From Nymphaea colorata (lineage: Eukaryota > Streptophyta > Magnoliopsida > Nymphaeales > Nymphaeaceae): DNA of 64,000 nucleotides. Position 1 is the first letter of the stretch. The number at the start of each line of letters is the position of its first letter. Shown one piece after another: positions 1-12,910 of this stretch. The notes beneath the pieces were generated by a model that was not told the DNA's origin, made no database searches, and worked only from the letters and a program-made list of their open reading frames with translations. The position numbers and the translations under genes were made by a program. Location: contig NC_045144.1 in assembly GCF_008831285.2 (NCBI RefSeq), positions 22,213,716-22,277,715 on the forward strand, read 5' to 3'.

Positions 1-2628
1 ACATTTTTTAAAAATCTAAGTGAATCATTAGAAATTGGAGTGCATGAATGGAGAAACTTTTGGAACTACATAAATCATGATTTATCATCATTAATCCATG
101 CAAAGGGTCCTAGACCTAATACAAATGCATGTAAACTAGGTCCAGATATAGTTGAGTTATGGTATATATGGTTTTTGAGAAGTGGACCTAAAGAAATCTA
201 TCATTTAAAATTCAAATTATCAAGTTCCAAATCTGAGTTCAAAGTTATAATATGAGTTCAATTCTGAAATCCAAACTTGTAAGATCTGAATTACTGATTC
301 AAATGATGTAGATATGAGATCCAATGTTCAAATTATGATCTAATCCTATGAGGTTGGAAATCTAAAGTTCTAGACATAGTATTCATATAAAGATCTAATT
401 CTCTATAAGATCTAAAATCTGTGCTCAAATTGGTCGTGGTGTAGATCTAAAGCTCCGAACATGATATCCAAATATAATCAGATTTCAAAATTGAATTTTG
501 AGTTTCGTATCACCTTAGGTTTGATATGCAATGCTTTAGTTTAAATGTACTCTAGATTTACACGACCTATCTGGATTCAAATTAAAACTTGGATAAACCT
601 AACTATGACTAACATAGGTTAAGGATTGGCTTGTGATATTGGGTTTGATGTTCAGTCTAAGTTGAGGCATTGAGTGAACCTAGGAGGGTTTAGGTAGTAC
701 TGCTATGGTTTAAATTTCAATAATGTCTAAACGTGGATTTAGAAAACAAGATTGAAAACAGGTTCACTTTTTAAGAACTAGTATTGCATGCAAGAACTAG
801 TATTACATGCATCTAAATGGTCAACCCAACTTGATCCTCACATAGACTTAATTTTAAGTGTATGAAATGGAATGCATGATGCCAAGCAAAAGCAAAACTA
901 TGTGAATGCATATCAAGTATATGAAACATGTCAAAGTATAAGCAAAAGATATCTAATCATAATATACAAGAATTTTGAAAATTAGACATTGTAGGAGTCG
1001 GGCTAGATCATAAATCTACATGCAGAGATTATTGTCATGAGTCACGTGATGAGCTAACCTGAGTTCCTTAATGAATTTGAATGCAAGTTTTAAAACCAAA
1101 TGCTGCATTATATGCATTCGAATGCAAGTTTAAAGCCAAATGTTGCATTATAATGTTAAAAATCAAATACACTATTTGTAATAACAAGCATATAAACTAA
1201 CTTGTCAAATTATGATTTGCAAGCCTAAACACCTTAGACTAGGTTTAGGACACATTAAGTGGCCCTAAATAAACCCGAGTTATGTTTACAACACAAGAAA
1301 GAATCAAGACTAAATGTTGAACTCAAATCTGACCTAGGTTAACAAGTTAAAACATGAAAATTTGGCTAAGTCTGGGAAAGATGAGAACTGAACTTGGTAG
1401 TTGACTTTGACAAATTCAAGAACTAGGTTAACAATGTCGGTTGACACGAAAATTTGAATTCCACATCTTCAAGATATAGGACATGAAACCAAGGACTTAA
1501 TTTCAGATTTGCACAAAATAGAATTTGTAAAATGGATTGAAGTGTCTCGTTTAGTCCAATTAAAACCATAACAAATTAACTTGGAATGGTCTAAAAATTG
1601 ATCAGTAGGATTTTACATGTCTGAAAAACATGTGCACAAAATAAAAAGTTAAGGCATTGCAAATTTACAGCACGAACATGAATGACAGAAAGTACAGAAA
1701 GAAAATTTGGCTTAATGACTCGGTAACCACATTTAGAATGATCAAAAAGGATTAAAATTATCTCAGTTTACCTTTAAAAGTGGCTTGTATATCCAATGCA
1801 TAATAGAGAAACCACTGCAATTTACAAAACCAAAAGACATGCATAGATCAAAAAGTTATAATCTGAAGTTCCAGAAAAATAAATCAAACAGCTAACTTCC
1901 TGATAGGATTTGTTGGGTTAATAGGCTGAAAACATGGGATAAAATCTTGGTACAACAAAGAATCAATAGAAATTGAAGGTTTCAAAAAAGGTAAGACAGA
2001 GAGGGAGAAACAATCTTATGAAGTGACAAAAAATAAAATTCTGTAGAAAAGGTTGCAGAAGACAGTTTCGGTTAAATTGCCTATTGGGTGGCCAAATTAA
2101 CTTGGAATTGGCTGAAACTTGGTGATGGAGCACTAGACATATAAACCTAACTTTTGAATTATACATAATGAAATTGAGTTATGGAGTTCTTAAGTTAGAT
2201 CATTTTCAGGATCGGATTTCTATAGTTTGAAAGTTTAAAAAAAAAAGACTTTAGGTAAGCAACCAAATGTAAGGACCAAACAAGCTTAAATTTGATGAAA
2301 AAGAAGTAAGATATGTAAGAGAAACATCATACATATTGTCTGTATAATTCCTAGTTAGAGAGATATAGGTTCTAAAGTTGGGCGAAATTTTAGATTTTTT
2401 GCATGAACTCAAAATGTTCTAACTTTAAAGTTAGAAAATGCATAAAACCTTTAAATGTATTGACCTAAAAGCGTACAAGCATTAATTTAAACATTACTAA
2501 ACCAAACACGAAGGAAAATAATTGAGATCATACTTGTACATGATGGAAGAAATGAAGAAATAATCAAAGAATAAGCAACTATATGTAAAGCCTCTTTGGA
2601 GTGCTTCACATGGAGAAGAATAAGCTAG

Positions 2629-2659
<31 letters not shown>

Positions 2660-3348
2660 GGAGGAAAGAAAGAGGGGTAGAAAAACAATGAAAGGAAAAG
2701 AGAAATAGAGAGAGACTTCCCTTGATTTATTCTTCTCCAAGTTTTTCTTCTTCTTCACGAAGCTTGGATGTATGCAACAATGGATGTTTTCCCAAGATTT
2801 GGTTTAAACTCCCAGAGAGAGTTGATTGAGAGAGAGTAGAAGAAAGGGTTCCATAGGTGGCTTTTCTATTTATAAAGAATTAGAGAGTCCCAGATGTGAT
2901 GGATTCTCCAGGATTCTAATAAGTTTTGGGAATTTTAAAGTTAGAATTATGACAAGTGTCAACATTCTAAAAAGTTATATGGTTGACATGTGTAATTCTT
3001 CTAAATGGTTAGATAAAATGACGAGTGTCAACACCAGATTAATTTAGATCAAAATTCTGAATTTATATGTGGATTGGTATTATGATATGGATTTGTTAGG
3101 AATTTAGATTGTGACCTAATGGATAAAAAGTCTAGATTGACGTCTGGATTGATGAATTTAGATCTACATATCTAAAATTAAAGATTGGATCTGGATGAAA
3201 GTAAATTACAAATCTGAATTTTGATATTATGATTAGAATCAAAGATCTAAGATTTGGCTCCCAAACTAGGGTTGGAGTGTGTCTTGTGGTCCCAGACTCA
3301 ATGTTCAGGAAGTAGACATGGTCTTGATCTAGTCAGAATGGGTTCAAG
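1..3348 (-). repeat. AT-rich non-coding block, putative LTR/leader of a long retrotransposon
   Basis: No credible coding region is visible on either strand. The DNA is rich in degenerate words of the AGATCT / GATCCAAAT type, which recur near 9400-9600, 10900-11300 and 53000-53600. On the minus strand a good TATA box (TATAAATA, 2867-2874) is followed by pyrimidine-rich leader-like DNA and a TA microsatellite. This arrangement also occurs at 52640 (minus) and 30612 (plus). I infer retrotransposon LTR/leader DNA read on the minus strand. The ends are not visible and the family is unidentified. Confidence 0.4.
2633..2659. repeat. (TA)n microsatellite
   Basis: Uninterrupted TA dinucleotide run of about 27 bp inside the AT-rich block. 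Confidence 0.95.
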
Positions 3349-3751
3349 TAAGGATACGTAACTAGTCAAGCCAACTCAGGCTTGACTCGAACTTTCTCGA
3401 GTAAACTCGGCTTGAGGTCAACTTGAGACTAAACGAGTCAACCTTGAGCTTAGAGTTAAGGTTGAGCTTACAATCAAGTAGAGTTTGAGTTTCCTTGGCT
3501 TGGGTCATCTAAACTCGACACGACTCGACTTGATGAACATCCAAATTCATATTTTATTTTACAACATTTTTGTCTCTCCTTTTTCATTCCACTGCCCACT
3601 ATCTCTCTCTCCTCAATATCTTCATCTTTGTTCCTCTCCATCTCCCTCTACTTCTTTCAACAGCACCGGCACCCGTCAGCCATCACATTGATTGCACCCG
3701 CAGACCGCCGCATCGACAATGACCACCAAACACCATCCAATTATTGCCTTC

Positions 3752-3800
<49 letters not shown>

Positions 3801-3801
3801 A
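3752..3801. repeat. (CT)n(CA)n compound microsatellite
   Basis: About 25 bp of CT dinucleotides run directly into about 25 bp of CA dinucleotides. Confidence 0.95.
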
Positions 3802-3819
3802 ATATGAAAGAATAAGTTC

Positions 3820-4165
3820 TAAAACAGAGCTGACACCCTCACTTTGTGTGAGGTTTCCCTTTCTCTGAGCAAAGGGTCTTTTTCAAAGGAATAAAATCCT
3901 TGCTATTTGAGCGAGAGTAGGTTTCAACCTCGCTTAGAGTGATGGTTCCCCTTGCTAAGCAGTGAGGGGTTTCACCCTTGCTCAAAACCCCCACTCATCG
4001 GGTGACGGTTTCCCCCTTACTGGTGAGTGAGGAGGACCCCCGCTGGTGAGCAAGGGGAATCATTCACCCTCCCTTTGGGTGAGGTTTCAAAAACTCATCG
4101 ATCAGAGGGATGGTTTTCCGAGTGAGGGAACCCTCACTCTGAGCAAGGGTTTTAAGGGAAGATTT
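3820..4165. repeat. Degenerate GAGTGAGGG / CCCTTGCTC repeat tract
   Basis: Short degenerate units such as GTGAGGGTTTC, CCTCACTCTGAGC and GAGCAAGGG recur more than ten times in both orientations over about 345 bp. Neighbouring units could pair as hairpins. It lies inside the hAT-like element and does not code. Confidence 0.6.
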
Positions 4166-4591
4166 TTTATCCTCATTAGAGTTTTATATTGAGAGGGAGA
4201 GCATCATTAGAGATGAAGAATTTTGAGTGTAGCTTCATCTCCTACTCAGAATGTTTTGTCGACCTTTTCAAAAGGATGATAATCATTGGGAACTACTACC
4301 TAAGAAGAAAAATGAGGAAGGTGTTGGATAGTGGCGCAGTAGTTGGTGACTATGGGAAGTTGGATGTGTAGATGAAGGTGTTGGGTAGTGGCACTGTAGG
4401 TGGTGGCTGTGGGAAGCTAGAAGCTGAATTGCCCAAGCAGTGGTTGTAAACGAACAAATTGAATGAGTGGAGTCGACCTCCGACACAATCTATCAAGTCC
4501 AACTCGAGCCAATATTGTGAAGCTTGATTCGAAATCAAGCCAAACTCAAGTTGGCTGAGCTCGGGCTTGACTCGGCTCGTGTGTAGCCCTA

Positions 4592-5990
4592 GGTTCTCAT
4601 CAAACTTAGTTTTGTTTCAGTTAAACTGACTCAGCTAAGTTCAAACCTAGTTGAGCTCAGTTGTAAGTTGGCTTAGACCCTATGGAATACCCTCTACTAT
4701 GTTCATGTAACTCCAAACCTAAGTTTATACAAAAATAGCACATGCATGTATAAATAACATTTTAACCATGCCAGGATGGAGATTGGTTTCAGTTTAGAGG
4801 GCAAGCCAAGTTTGACTGAAAAATTCCTCCATTTGCCCTTAGAAAATCATATTTTTCAAAATTGACCAATTTGTAATTGAAGATGTAAATGGGAATGTGA
4901 AGGGCAAAAAGGGACATAGAGATTTTGGGATCATTTGTAGGAACTGAACACAATGATACTCTCATTGAGTGATACTAAATCTATCTATGTGCTGCTTGGA
5001 TTGAAAATGGGCATTTTAGATCTTCAGAAAATTAGTTTAGAACTCACTAGTGACAATGACCAGACATGGACACTCTAGGAGTGATTGGAAAACTACAATT
5101 GTGTTCAATCTGATATATAATTTTTTGGATTGAAAGCAAGAATAGTTAGATCTAGCCTGCTTCAAGCTAACTCACTCGAATATGGCAGACATGGTGATCA
5201 TACATGTACAAATGAGATAAACAAGATAACATTTCATAGTAACGACTGCTCTAACACTAGAATTTGGGCTTAAAAACTAGAAATAGAGATGGTAATGTTC
5301 TACTAACACCGAGAAAATCTTGTCATGGGTCTAATGAGGTCTGCATGTGTTCTTACGATGAAATGATAGAAAAAGAGGGGAAATGGGTCATTTCTAGACA
5401 ATTTCTGACCAAACATAAACTGGCAAACATGTTTTAAGGGTTCCTAGTGACTTGTAAAGATGGAAATAACCTTAATTGATTTTGTGTAAAACAATTTTCA
5501 GGATTTTCATAGTTTGTTATATAAAATTAGGGACAAATGGGGCAAATGGGGTTATCATTGGCACATGGTCATTTTCCTAAGTGTCAACAACCTGCAGTGG
5601 CGATGCTACTTGTTGGCTGGTGTGGGCAATTGCCCACATCAGCCCAACAAAAAATTATATTGTAGTATATCAAGATCACATTGTCATGACTCAAAAACTA
5701 CATGTTATGCCCACACCAAACTTGTGTCGCCAACTCAAGTGCCCCTTAAAGAACAAATTCTGGCTCCGCCGCTGACAACCTGGGTGCTTTAAGTCCTATT
5801 TTAGATACCTAGGGTATTTGATTTGCTCTGATTTAGTTCATGGCCTCTATTTTTGAAATCATGATAGAAAGATTAATTCAAAATCCTATTTATAGGAGGG
5901 TAAAATGGTCATTTTATTTAAAAGTTTGATGTGCCGACACTAGGGATGCAACTTTTATTGTGCATGTAGGATAGGACAAACTGCATGCTA
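4592..5990 (-). repeat. Copy C of a dispersed LTR-like repeat (inverted relative to A and B)
   Basis: Read on the minus strand, this stretch shares the order of landmarks seen in copies A (8091) and B (11803): an AAATTTT-rich start, then AAAATGACCATTTTACCCTC, then dispersed CTCAAGTT/TCAACTC text. Match by eye is patchy (well below 80 percent), so it is an old copy. It is interrupted by the MITE at 5595-5774. No coding sequence is seen. Confidence 0.45.
5595..5774. mobile_element. hAT-type MITE with perfect 8 bp target duplication
   Basis: A 180 bp element with imperfect terminal inverted repeats. The left end CAGTGGCGATGCTA and the inverted right end CAGCGGCGGAGCCA match at 10 of 14 positions. 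It is flanked by an exact 8 bp direct repeat ACAACCTG (5587-5594 and 5775-5782), the target duplication length of hAT transposases. The CAGTGGCGGAGCCAG-type terminus is widespread among plant hAT MITEs. The element carries no transposase, so it was moved in trans. It sits inside repeat copy C, so it is younger than that copy. Confidence 0.88.
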
Positions 5991-6429
5991 ACTACAGAGG
6001 TGAAATTTTTTCTCCCTTATGCTCATACTTCTGATACTCATTATATTATTATATCTAGGTGGCATCCCTGACAAAGTGGCAGTAGAGCAACCCCTACTTG
6101 GGGTGGATGGTGCTCCATCGTGGGTGCATGTCTGCTAGGTAAACTGGTTGCTTAAATTTTGTATATGTGTACATGTTTATCTATGTTTGATCATGGATAA
6201 GTTACCTGTGAAGGAATTAATGCATATGTGACCATGCAAATATGGGATAAGGCAACAAATTTATTCAAGATGAAGCATTACTAGTGTCAGAAACTCTACA
6301 ATAGATGACTGGGAGTGGCACCACTCGAGAAAAGGAAGTTGAGATTGACCATTCAAATGATTGTGACGATTTTATAGTGACCTTACGAGCGTTTGTTGGT
6401 TCAATACAGACCTTTGTATAGAACGACAG

Positions 6430-6920
6430 TCAACAAGTTGCTGTAGAGCACCGCCTTTGCTGAAAACCCATTGTCAACATTTTTCTAGAATGAACCCACC
6501 CAGTTTCATTGGACAAGGTGCAGGTAATGAAGTTGAAAGATGGTTGAAGGAGATTGAGAACGCCCTTTTAATGTTTAATATACCTGACAACTGGAAGACT
6601 ACATATGGTACAAATATGTTGGGAGATCATGCCGAAAACTGGTGGAATAGAGTTAAAAAAGTTCATTTTATTGGTTGTATGGTTACTTGGGAGGAATTTA
6701 AATAGGTTTTTGTCTCTATTTACATCCCTAAACATATAAAGGAGAAGGAAATACATGTGTTTCTTGATTTAACCCAGAATAGAGGAAGTTTGCAGATTAT
6801 ATTTTAAAATTCTGACACCTTGAATGATAGTGTCCACATACCTACCCCAGTAATAGAGCTAGAGAAAATAAGTTTGTCTGAGGACTTCAAAGTGAACTGT
6901 AAATGTTGGTGATGTGCGGA
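6430..6920 (+). pseudogene. Ty3/gypsy gag fragment
   Basis: The frame from 6457 carries the plant gypsy Retrotrans_gag signature: MNPPSFIGQG, then EVERWLKEIENAL, then HAENWWNRVKK and TWEEFK. It stops at 6703-6705. Homology continues in the same style past the stop (IYIPKHIKEKE, FLDLTQNRGS), so the stop and a later frame break are decay. A full gypsy gag is several hundred residues; only about 150 codons are recognisable. The clade is probably Tekay/Del or a related chromovirus. No matching pol or LTR could be joined to it. Confidence 0.75.
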
Positions 6921-8090
6921 AGCCTACGAACTAGAACGAAGGATTGATATGTCAGCAAGCATAAATGAAGAACTAAATTGTATGCATGACTCTAGCAAAA
7001 GAAAAGGGGAGAATAATATGATGGGAGATTTCCTCATGCATACACAAACAAATGAATATGCCCTAAAGTAGGATCTCGTTCATGCTAAATTACTGAATAA
7101 AAAACTTTAACTGTAGTGGAAGCATCCTGAATCCATCTGAACAAATGGACGGTGAGATCGCAGTTGGATCTTTCAGGGTCTGTGCGTGAGCGCGTGTGGT
7201 TTCTCTCAGATGGGGAAGAGATAGCCCTAGAAAACGATGTTTCAACTCTCTCTACACGACCCCAGGGACCACTGTGTTTTATATTATGAGCAATTTCGGA
7301 TTCAACCCATCAAAGAATCTGTAATTGTGTATAGGTATCTATACATTATAAAAATACTTCATACCATATAAAATGACATGATATCCCAAAACACAATCAC
7401 TTAACCGGATATTTACATTAAGATAGCCATAATGTTTGAAATTTTTCATTGACATATGTCGGCCCACCAAATGATCCTTACATAATAATGATCCCCCATG
7501 GAAAAACTAAGAAACTAGCCACCTCTATAGAAAAGGCATCCTCTTTCCCTTGTCAATATGGACTAAGATTTTTCACTAGGCCTGAAAGGAGGAGTGCCCC
7601 AGCTATCTAAGAATTCATTCAAGGCACCCGTGCCGATGGCTATCAGGTGTGTGTCTACATTGTGGAAAGTAGAGCCATGATATTAACAACTACTTGAATA
7701 AAGAAAACAACTACAACACCAAGCAGCGTCAAGAAGGTGGACTTAGTCTGGTGTAGCCTAACACAATCAGGAGTATAGACAAGTGCCTTGCCAAAATGAT
7801 GGATATAAACATGGAATTGGGTATCATTGTATTGTAGAAAAATACTGACTTGTATAACTCAGATATGGATCGCCTTATATATATATCAAGCACAAAATTT
7901 TAAAAACAAAGTTATGATGTCCTAAGGAATAGTCTGATTCCAATGACCATCATGAAAGTACTGTTAAGTTATAAATAGCTTAGGGAACAAAGTCTAACCA
8001 GATATTGAGGATAGGTCCCACTATGATTGTCACTTTTGTTTACCTGGAAAATTTTGAGGATCTTAGATATAAATGGTGGGTAAAGTCATG
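6921..8090. other. Non-coding, no recognised feature
   Basis: No open frame with recognisable similarity was found. The stretch 7120-7280 (GTGAGCGCGTGTGG, then a pyrimidine-rich tail) reads like LTR or leader DNA, but no ends can be placed. Confidence 0.4.
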
Positions 8091-9350
8091 AATCGCCATA
8101 ACTGTCTCAAATTTTTCACTGTAACCAAATGACCATTTTAGCCCTCACAAGAGGTTTTGAAGTGATTTTCTAAACGCATCTCAAATGTAGGAGTCATTTG
8201 ACAAGAACCAGAGCTAAACTCATTTCACTTAAGTGCCTAACACCTAGACCATGGGTTGCCACCACTCTGTCAAATGACGGTTTCACCCTTGAATCTTAGA
8301 AATCCTCTAAAATCTTAAGAATTGCCCAAAAATAGTTCAACAAGAGTAATTCTCACTTTTACAGTTTTTCAGGAGCCATTATAGTTGGCTTGTCAACCCT
8401 TGTTGAGCTTAAAAGCGGCTCACTAAACCAAGTTATTTGCCATTTATAAATTACACGACCCTATTAGATCTAGCGAAGCGCCACATAGATTCATCTCAGT
8501 GCAGCCTAAGTATTTTCAGAGTAAATTTCAGTTCTGGGATCCATATTTGAGTTCTGAAGCGAATGTCTTGAAAGTGCAGTGCCACTCAATCTAATTTAAC
8601 TGGTTCTGAGATCAATTCAATCTTAACCCTAACAAGCCAGCTCACACCAAGCTGGGATCATGATCTCTAATACAGGTTCTGAGCATTCTTAGCTTAGTTT
8701 GATTTATCTTTGCCCAAATGGAGATTAACTTCATTTTTACAAATTTACTAATGTCATCGAATTCCAAAATGTCACCCAATAAACAGCTCAACCTACAAGC
8801 TCATTTTTTATCATTCTAGAAATCATATTTTCAGTTTCTTCACACTGTTGCAATCAGATACACCTTGCCAGAGCATTCTGAGTTCAACATCGGTTGGTGT
8901 GCACTTGATCATGTTTTCCCATTTTACCCTTGGTCCTCACTCTAAAATGAATCATTTTGATACCGCTAATAAAGGAAAGTGTATTTTTGAAGGGAAAAAT
9001 GATGGAATTTTTACCCAAAACCTGACATTCCCTAGAATTGAGTCTGACCCAGATCTTAGTGTGGTCAATCTGCCGCATGACCCACATAGCCCAATATTTA
9101 TGCTAGAACAAAATTGTCCTTTCTATACAATCATTATTTCTACATAAACTAAGAAGCCACATAAACCTAAGCTAGGATGATACACATTAAAAACTGAGCC
9201 CAATAGACCCACACCTAAACAAAGCCTGTTTCAAATCTAATTGAATTGAATTGAGTCATCTCAACTCAACCCAACTGAACCTATGCCTAGCCTAGATCCA
9301 GATCAAGTCCAAACCTAAATCCAACCCTTGCCACACAAACACTGACTGAG
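8091..9350 (+). repeat. Copy A of a dispersed LTR-like repeat
   Basis: Aligns by eye with 11803-12910 over more than 1 kb in the same order. Shared landmarks include the CCATTTTAGCCCTC start region, GGTTGCCACCACT, AATTCTGGGAT, CACTCCAAGCT-like text, TTTTTACAAATTTACTAA, TTTCTTCACA..GTTGCAAT and GTTTTCCCATTTT. Copies are clearly diverged and contain many small indels. No coding capacity. The start resembles other putative LTR starts in this window (TGT..CACC..AAATTTTT). Confidence 0.65.
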
Positions 9351-11570
9351 TATGAACGCACCTAGCCTAAAGTGAGCCAGGTTAGGGCATGCCCAGTATA
9401 AATCTTCAATTCAAATCTCAATATTAATTTTAGTATATATAATCTGTGTTTCATATTCAGATCTCATTTCCAAAGTTTTATCTCAGGTCCTTCGATCTAA
9501 ATTAGAATATCATATCCAATATGCTTTCTAAATGGATCCAGATCTTGCTTTGGGTCTTAGAATTACATCTTGGTCCAAGGTTCAGATTCAATGTGCCGAC
9601 GCTTTGATTTGGTGTCATATATGTGTATATGATATATGGTCCCACATTAAATATCTCTCTCAATTTCATATTATATACCCAGGTTACTAGACTATGAACT
9701 GTGTAGAATTCGTATCAATCAGTTTCAAATGGAATTGAATTTCATATTGAATAGACTTTGGAACAAATAAAAAATGGTTTTACCTTCTGAAAGAATGCAT
9801 GATATAATGTAAAGTTTTAGCATTTGACCTGTGGTTTTTGAGAAGGCACAAATCTCCAAAAGTTTAGTCACGTATCAAAAGGGGAGCTCGTCCCCCATTC
9901 TTTACGCATAATTTTCTTGATCTGCTTGTGAATACAGCAAATTTGGAGAAAACCTAAATGAGTACCCAAGTAAGTTCAAGACAAATTTTAAATTTTATTT
10001 TAGGCTCTTAAACTCTGCATTAGATTATGAATTCGAGCTGCAGTAATACTCAACCAAGAAACTTAGCTAGACTCAACAAGGTCAGTTCAGGTCATGGAAG
10101 TAGTCGAGTCAGGCTTCTACGGTTCAAGTAATTTTCTTTTTCCTTTTTTTTTTCTTTCTTATTACCCATTTAGTTCCTCAATTTTATTGTTTTCTTAGCA
10201 ACATGTCTTAGGTTTTCTTTTATGCTTAAGTAGCTTATTTCCTTCTTAGACTAGGATAGTTTTAATTTTCATAAAGCAAGATATAATTTAGATACTGTTT
10301 GCTTTCATAGATTAGATTTAATTTTCAGTCTATAGGGAAAGCGTGAGGCAAGGTATACTTCCATATCCTTCTCTCAATTTTTAAAATCAAGTTTCAATTT
10401 AAACTTCCAGTTTTCAATTTCAATTTGCATATATACTATGCTAGAACTAGGCATGCATTTCACCAAAGCTTTATAAATGCACCATGAACCACAAATCACA
10501 CACAGATACAACTTGCATAGACACTGAGGCAGGTCAGCCAGTACCATGTCTTGAGGCAGTAACCCTAACATGAGAAGGACTAAAACACGGCTCGGTCTTG
10601 ACACAAGCATACCTTATAAACCATAGTTTTACAAATAGATTTTGAGTTCTTTGGAACACCAAACTCATGCATAATCAGGATCTAAACCTAGGTCTAACCC
10701 ATTTATGTCTTCTATGGCCTATCCCATACCAGCTTTAGAACCCTCTACATGATTCCCCAGAACTAGATCCCTTTGGCGGACCCCTATAAATCATTCTTCA
10801 ATGTATAACAAAGTCTAGACATTGAACACACTATGATGAACCCACATCTAAAATCTTAGCTAGGTTTGAATCCATGAATTCATGAACTGGGATATTGGAT
10901 CAAAGATTGAATGATTTTGGATTTCAACCATGTATCTTGGATATAGACCTTATTATTGGATTGATCAGATCCAGGTTCTAAGACTATTGGAATTGGATTA
11001 TAGATCTCAAGTTTCGGACTTGGAAATTGGATCTCATATCTCGACCTAATTGTGTTGGATTTTAAATTTGAAAGATGGATCTCATATTGGATCTAAAATA
11101 TTGGATACTAGACAGAAAACATGATAACATCATATCCCAATGACATTATCTTGAATTTGGATCTAACCCTAGATTATACCTAGAGCCTCGACCAAACCCT
11201 GTCTTTGAGCATAATTTGGATTGTGAGCATGAATCAGAATTAGATTTGAATTTGGACTCAAACTGGATCATGAATTTGGATCTCTATTTTAAATATTAGG
11301 GCTGAGTTCCAACCTTCAAACCTTAATGACTAATTCTTCATTATGTATAGTCAAGGCATGCATGTTAGCTCAAAATGGCTTTGCATGGAACAATGATGAA
11401 CTAAAACATGAACTAAGTCCCATCAGGCAAGCACTTCTTCCAGTTCATGAATTCTCATTCTAATGGATCACTAAAATTTTCATCTTTCCTAAAAACATCA
11501 CACGTTTTTTTTTTTACTTAGAACAAGGATGACGTAATTCTAAGACCGTAGATCATGAAGCTTAGTCATT
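9351..11570. other. AT-rich non-coding DNA, probable retrotransposon debris
   Basis: Rich in AGATCT/GGATCTCATAT/TTGGATCTAA words like those in 1-3348 and 52980-53600. No protein similarity is visible. It may be the remainder of the copy A element. Confidence 0.35.
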
Positions 11571-11660
11571 GGTTTGACTACCCCTAGTAAATCTAATAAG
11601 AACAAACAGACCTCGTGTTTCCCTATGGACAAGAAAGGGAAGTGCATGTAAGATTTTCCC
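11571..11660 (+). repeat. Short conserved block shared with 19291 and 33517
   Basis: GGTTTGACTACCCCTAGTAA followed about 25 bp later by CCTCGTG and a purine tail. Related text occurs at 19291-19375 and 33517-33605, each time at the far end of an LTR-like AT-rich block. I infer a conserved non-coding part of one retrotransposon superfamily. Confidence 0.4.
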
Positions 11661-11802
11661 CACATTTATAGTCTATATGCTAGATTAAAAAATGTTTGCA
11701 TGTAAATGCTCACAATTGTTGAATTACTATGGGATACAAAGAGATGTTTCCCATCGTGTTGGTATGACATCTGACACTTCTTGGTGCCTTTACCTAAGGT
11801 GA

Positions 11803-12910
11803 CATAGACACCTCAACAATTTTACGTATTCAAAATGACCCTCTTACCCTTCACAATGTGTTTCTAACAAGTTTTCTTTAAACATTTGAACTATAGAGCC
11901 ATCCACCTGAACAAGGACTAAAATGCATCTCTTTTAGGTATCTAACACCAAGAACCTGGGAAACTAGGGCATGGTAGGTTGCCATCACTTTTTCAAATAA
12001 CCATTTTGCCTCAAAATCCTAGAAAACCTCCAAGAACTCTGAGAATTGTCTCAGATCTGCTCAATCAATATTCTTTCCATCTTCACAAGTCTACATAAAT
12101 AGTGAGAGTCAGCTTGCTAGCTTTTCCTTAGCTTAGACTAGATAACTCTAACTCAAGTCAGCTCATTGTATCAAGATATGCCCTTTATAGCTCAGTGGAA
12201 CCTTGTTAGAGTGTATGTCCAGCACAAGTTAGCATTCTCTCAGTGCTACCCAAAAATTTTAAAGTTACTTTCAATTCTGGGATTCAAATTTCAATTCTAT
12301 AGCAGTAGTGATGATAAGCATAGTGTTTCTCATTTAGCAGGCTCCAAGCTAAATTTCAACTCAACCAGAAAGTCAGCTCACTCCAAGCTAAGATCATGTC
12401 CTGAGTATTTTTAGCTGAATTTGAGTTAATTCATCTTAGATTTTGTTCAATTGCATTTTTACAAATTCACTAAGGTTGGCTAGTTCTAGACATGTCACTC
12501 AATGAGTAGCTTAGCTTCTGAACTCTTTTTTTTTATTAATACAACAATCAATTTTCTAGTTTCTTCACATGGTTGCAATTAGAAACAATTCACTAGAGCA
12601 TTTGTAAGTTCAATTGGGCTGATGGTCTTAGATCTTGTTTTCCCATTTTGCCATTCACAATCACTCCAAAACAAGTCATTTTGATACCCATCAATTTAAA
12701 AAATGCATTTTTGAATGGGCAAATGATGAAAATTTCACCTGGAATTTGAGATGCCTCTAGATCTTGATTTGATCCATGGCCTCTGTGGTCTATCCACATG
12801 GCTTGTAGAGTCTAGTTTCTGTGCCTAGGGGCAAAATTATCTATTCTACATATAAGTATTATTCAAAATGAACCTAAGTAAAGTTTCAATTATACATGCA
12901 TCAAAACTGA
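11803..12910 (+). repeat. Copy B of a dispersed LTR-like repeat
   Basis: Direct-orientation partner of copy A, starting about 3.7 kb downstream. Landmarks in order are ACACCTCAACAATTTTACG, AAAATGACCCTCTTACCC, GGTTGCCATCACT, CAATTCTGGGATTCAAAT, CTCACTCCAAGCTAAGATCA, GTTTCTTCACATGGTTGCAA and GTTTTCCCATTTTGCC. No coding sequence. Confidence 0.65.

Larger units (their letters stand above)
3349..4591. mobile_element. Non-autonomous hAT-like element, decayed
   Basis: The right end reads as an inverted TAGGGCTACACACGAGCC terminus followed by Ser/Leu-like repeats of GACTCG/GAGCTTGA. This is the style of plant hAT MITEs that begin TAGGG(C/T)TG and carry GAGCTCG-rich subterminal DNA. A related left end lies at 37790. 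The left end here (from 3349) is CTCGA/TTGAGT-rich but its terminal match is weak. Flanks are GGTTCAAG (3341-3348) and GGTTCTCA (4592-4599), which may be a decayed 8 bp target duplication. The middle holds a CT/CA microsatellite and a minisatellite-like stretch. No transposase is present. Confidence 0.5.

Noticed and set aside
5514-5792. 92-codon plus-strand frame
   Set aside because: Runs through the MITE and its target duplications; no conserved domain.
8848-9147. 99-codon plus-strand frame in copy A
   Set aside because: The equivalent frame is broken in copy B and the region is a non-coding repeat.
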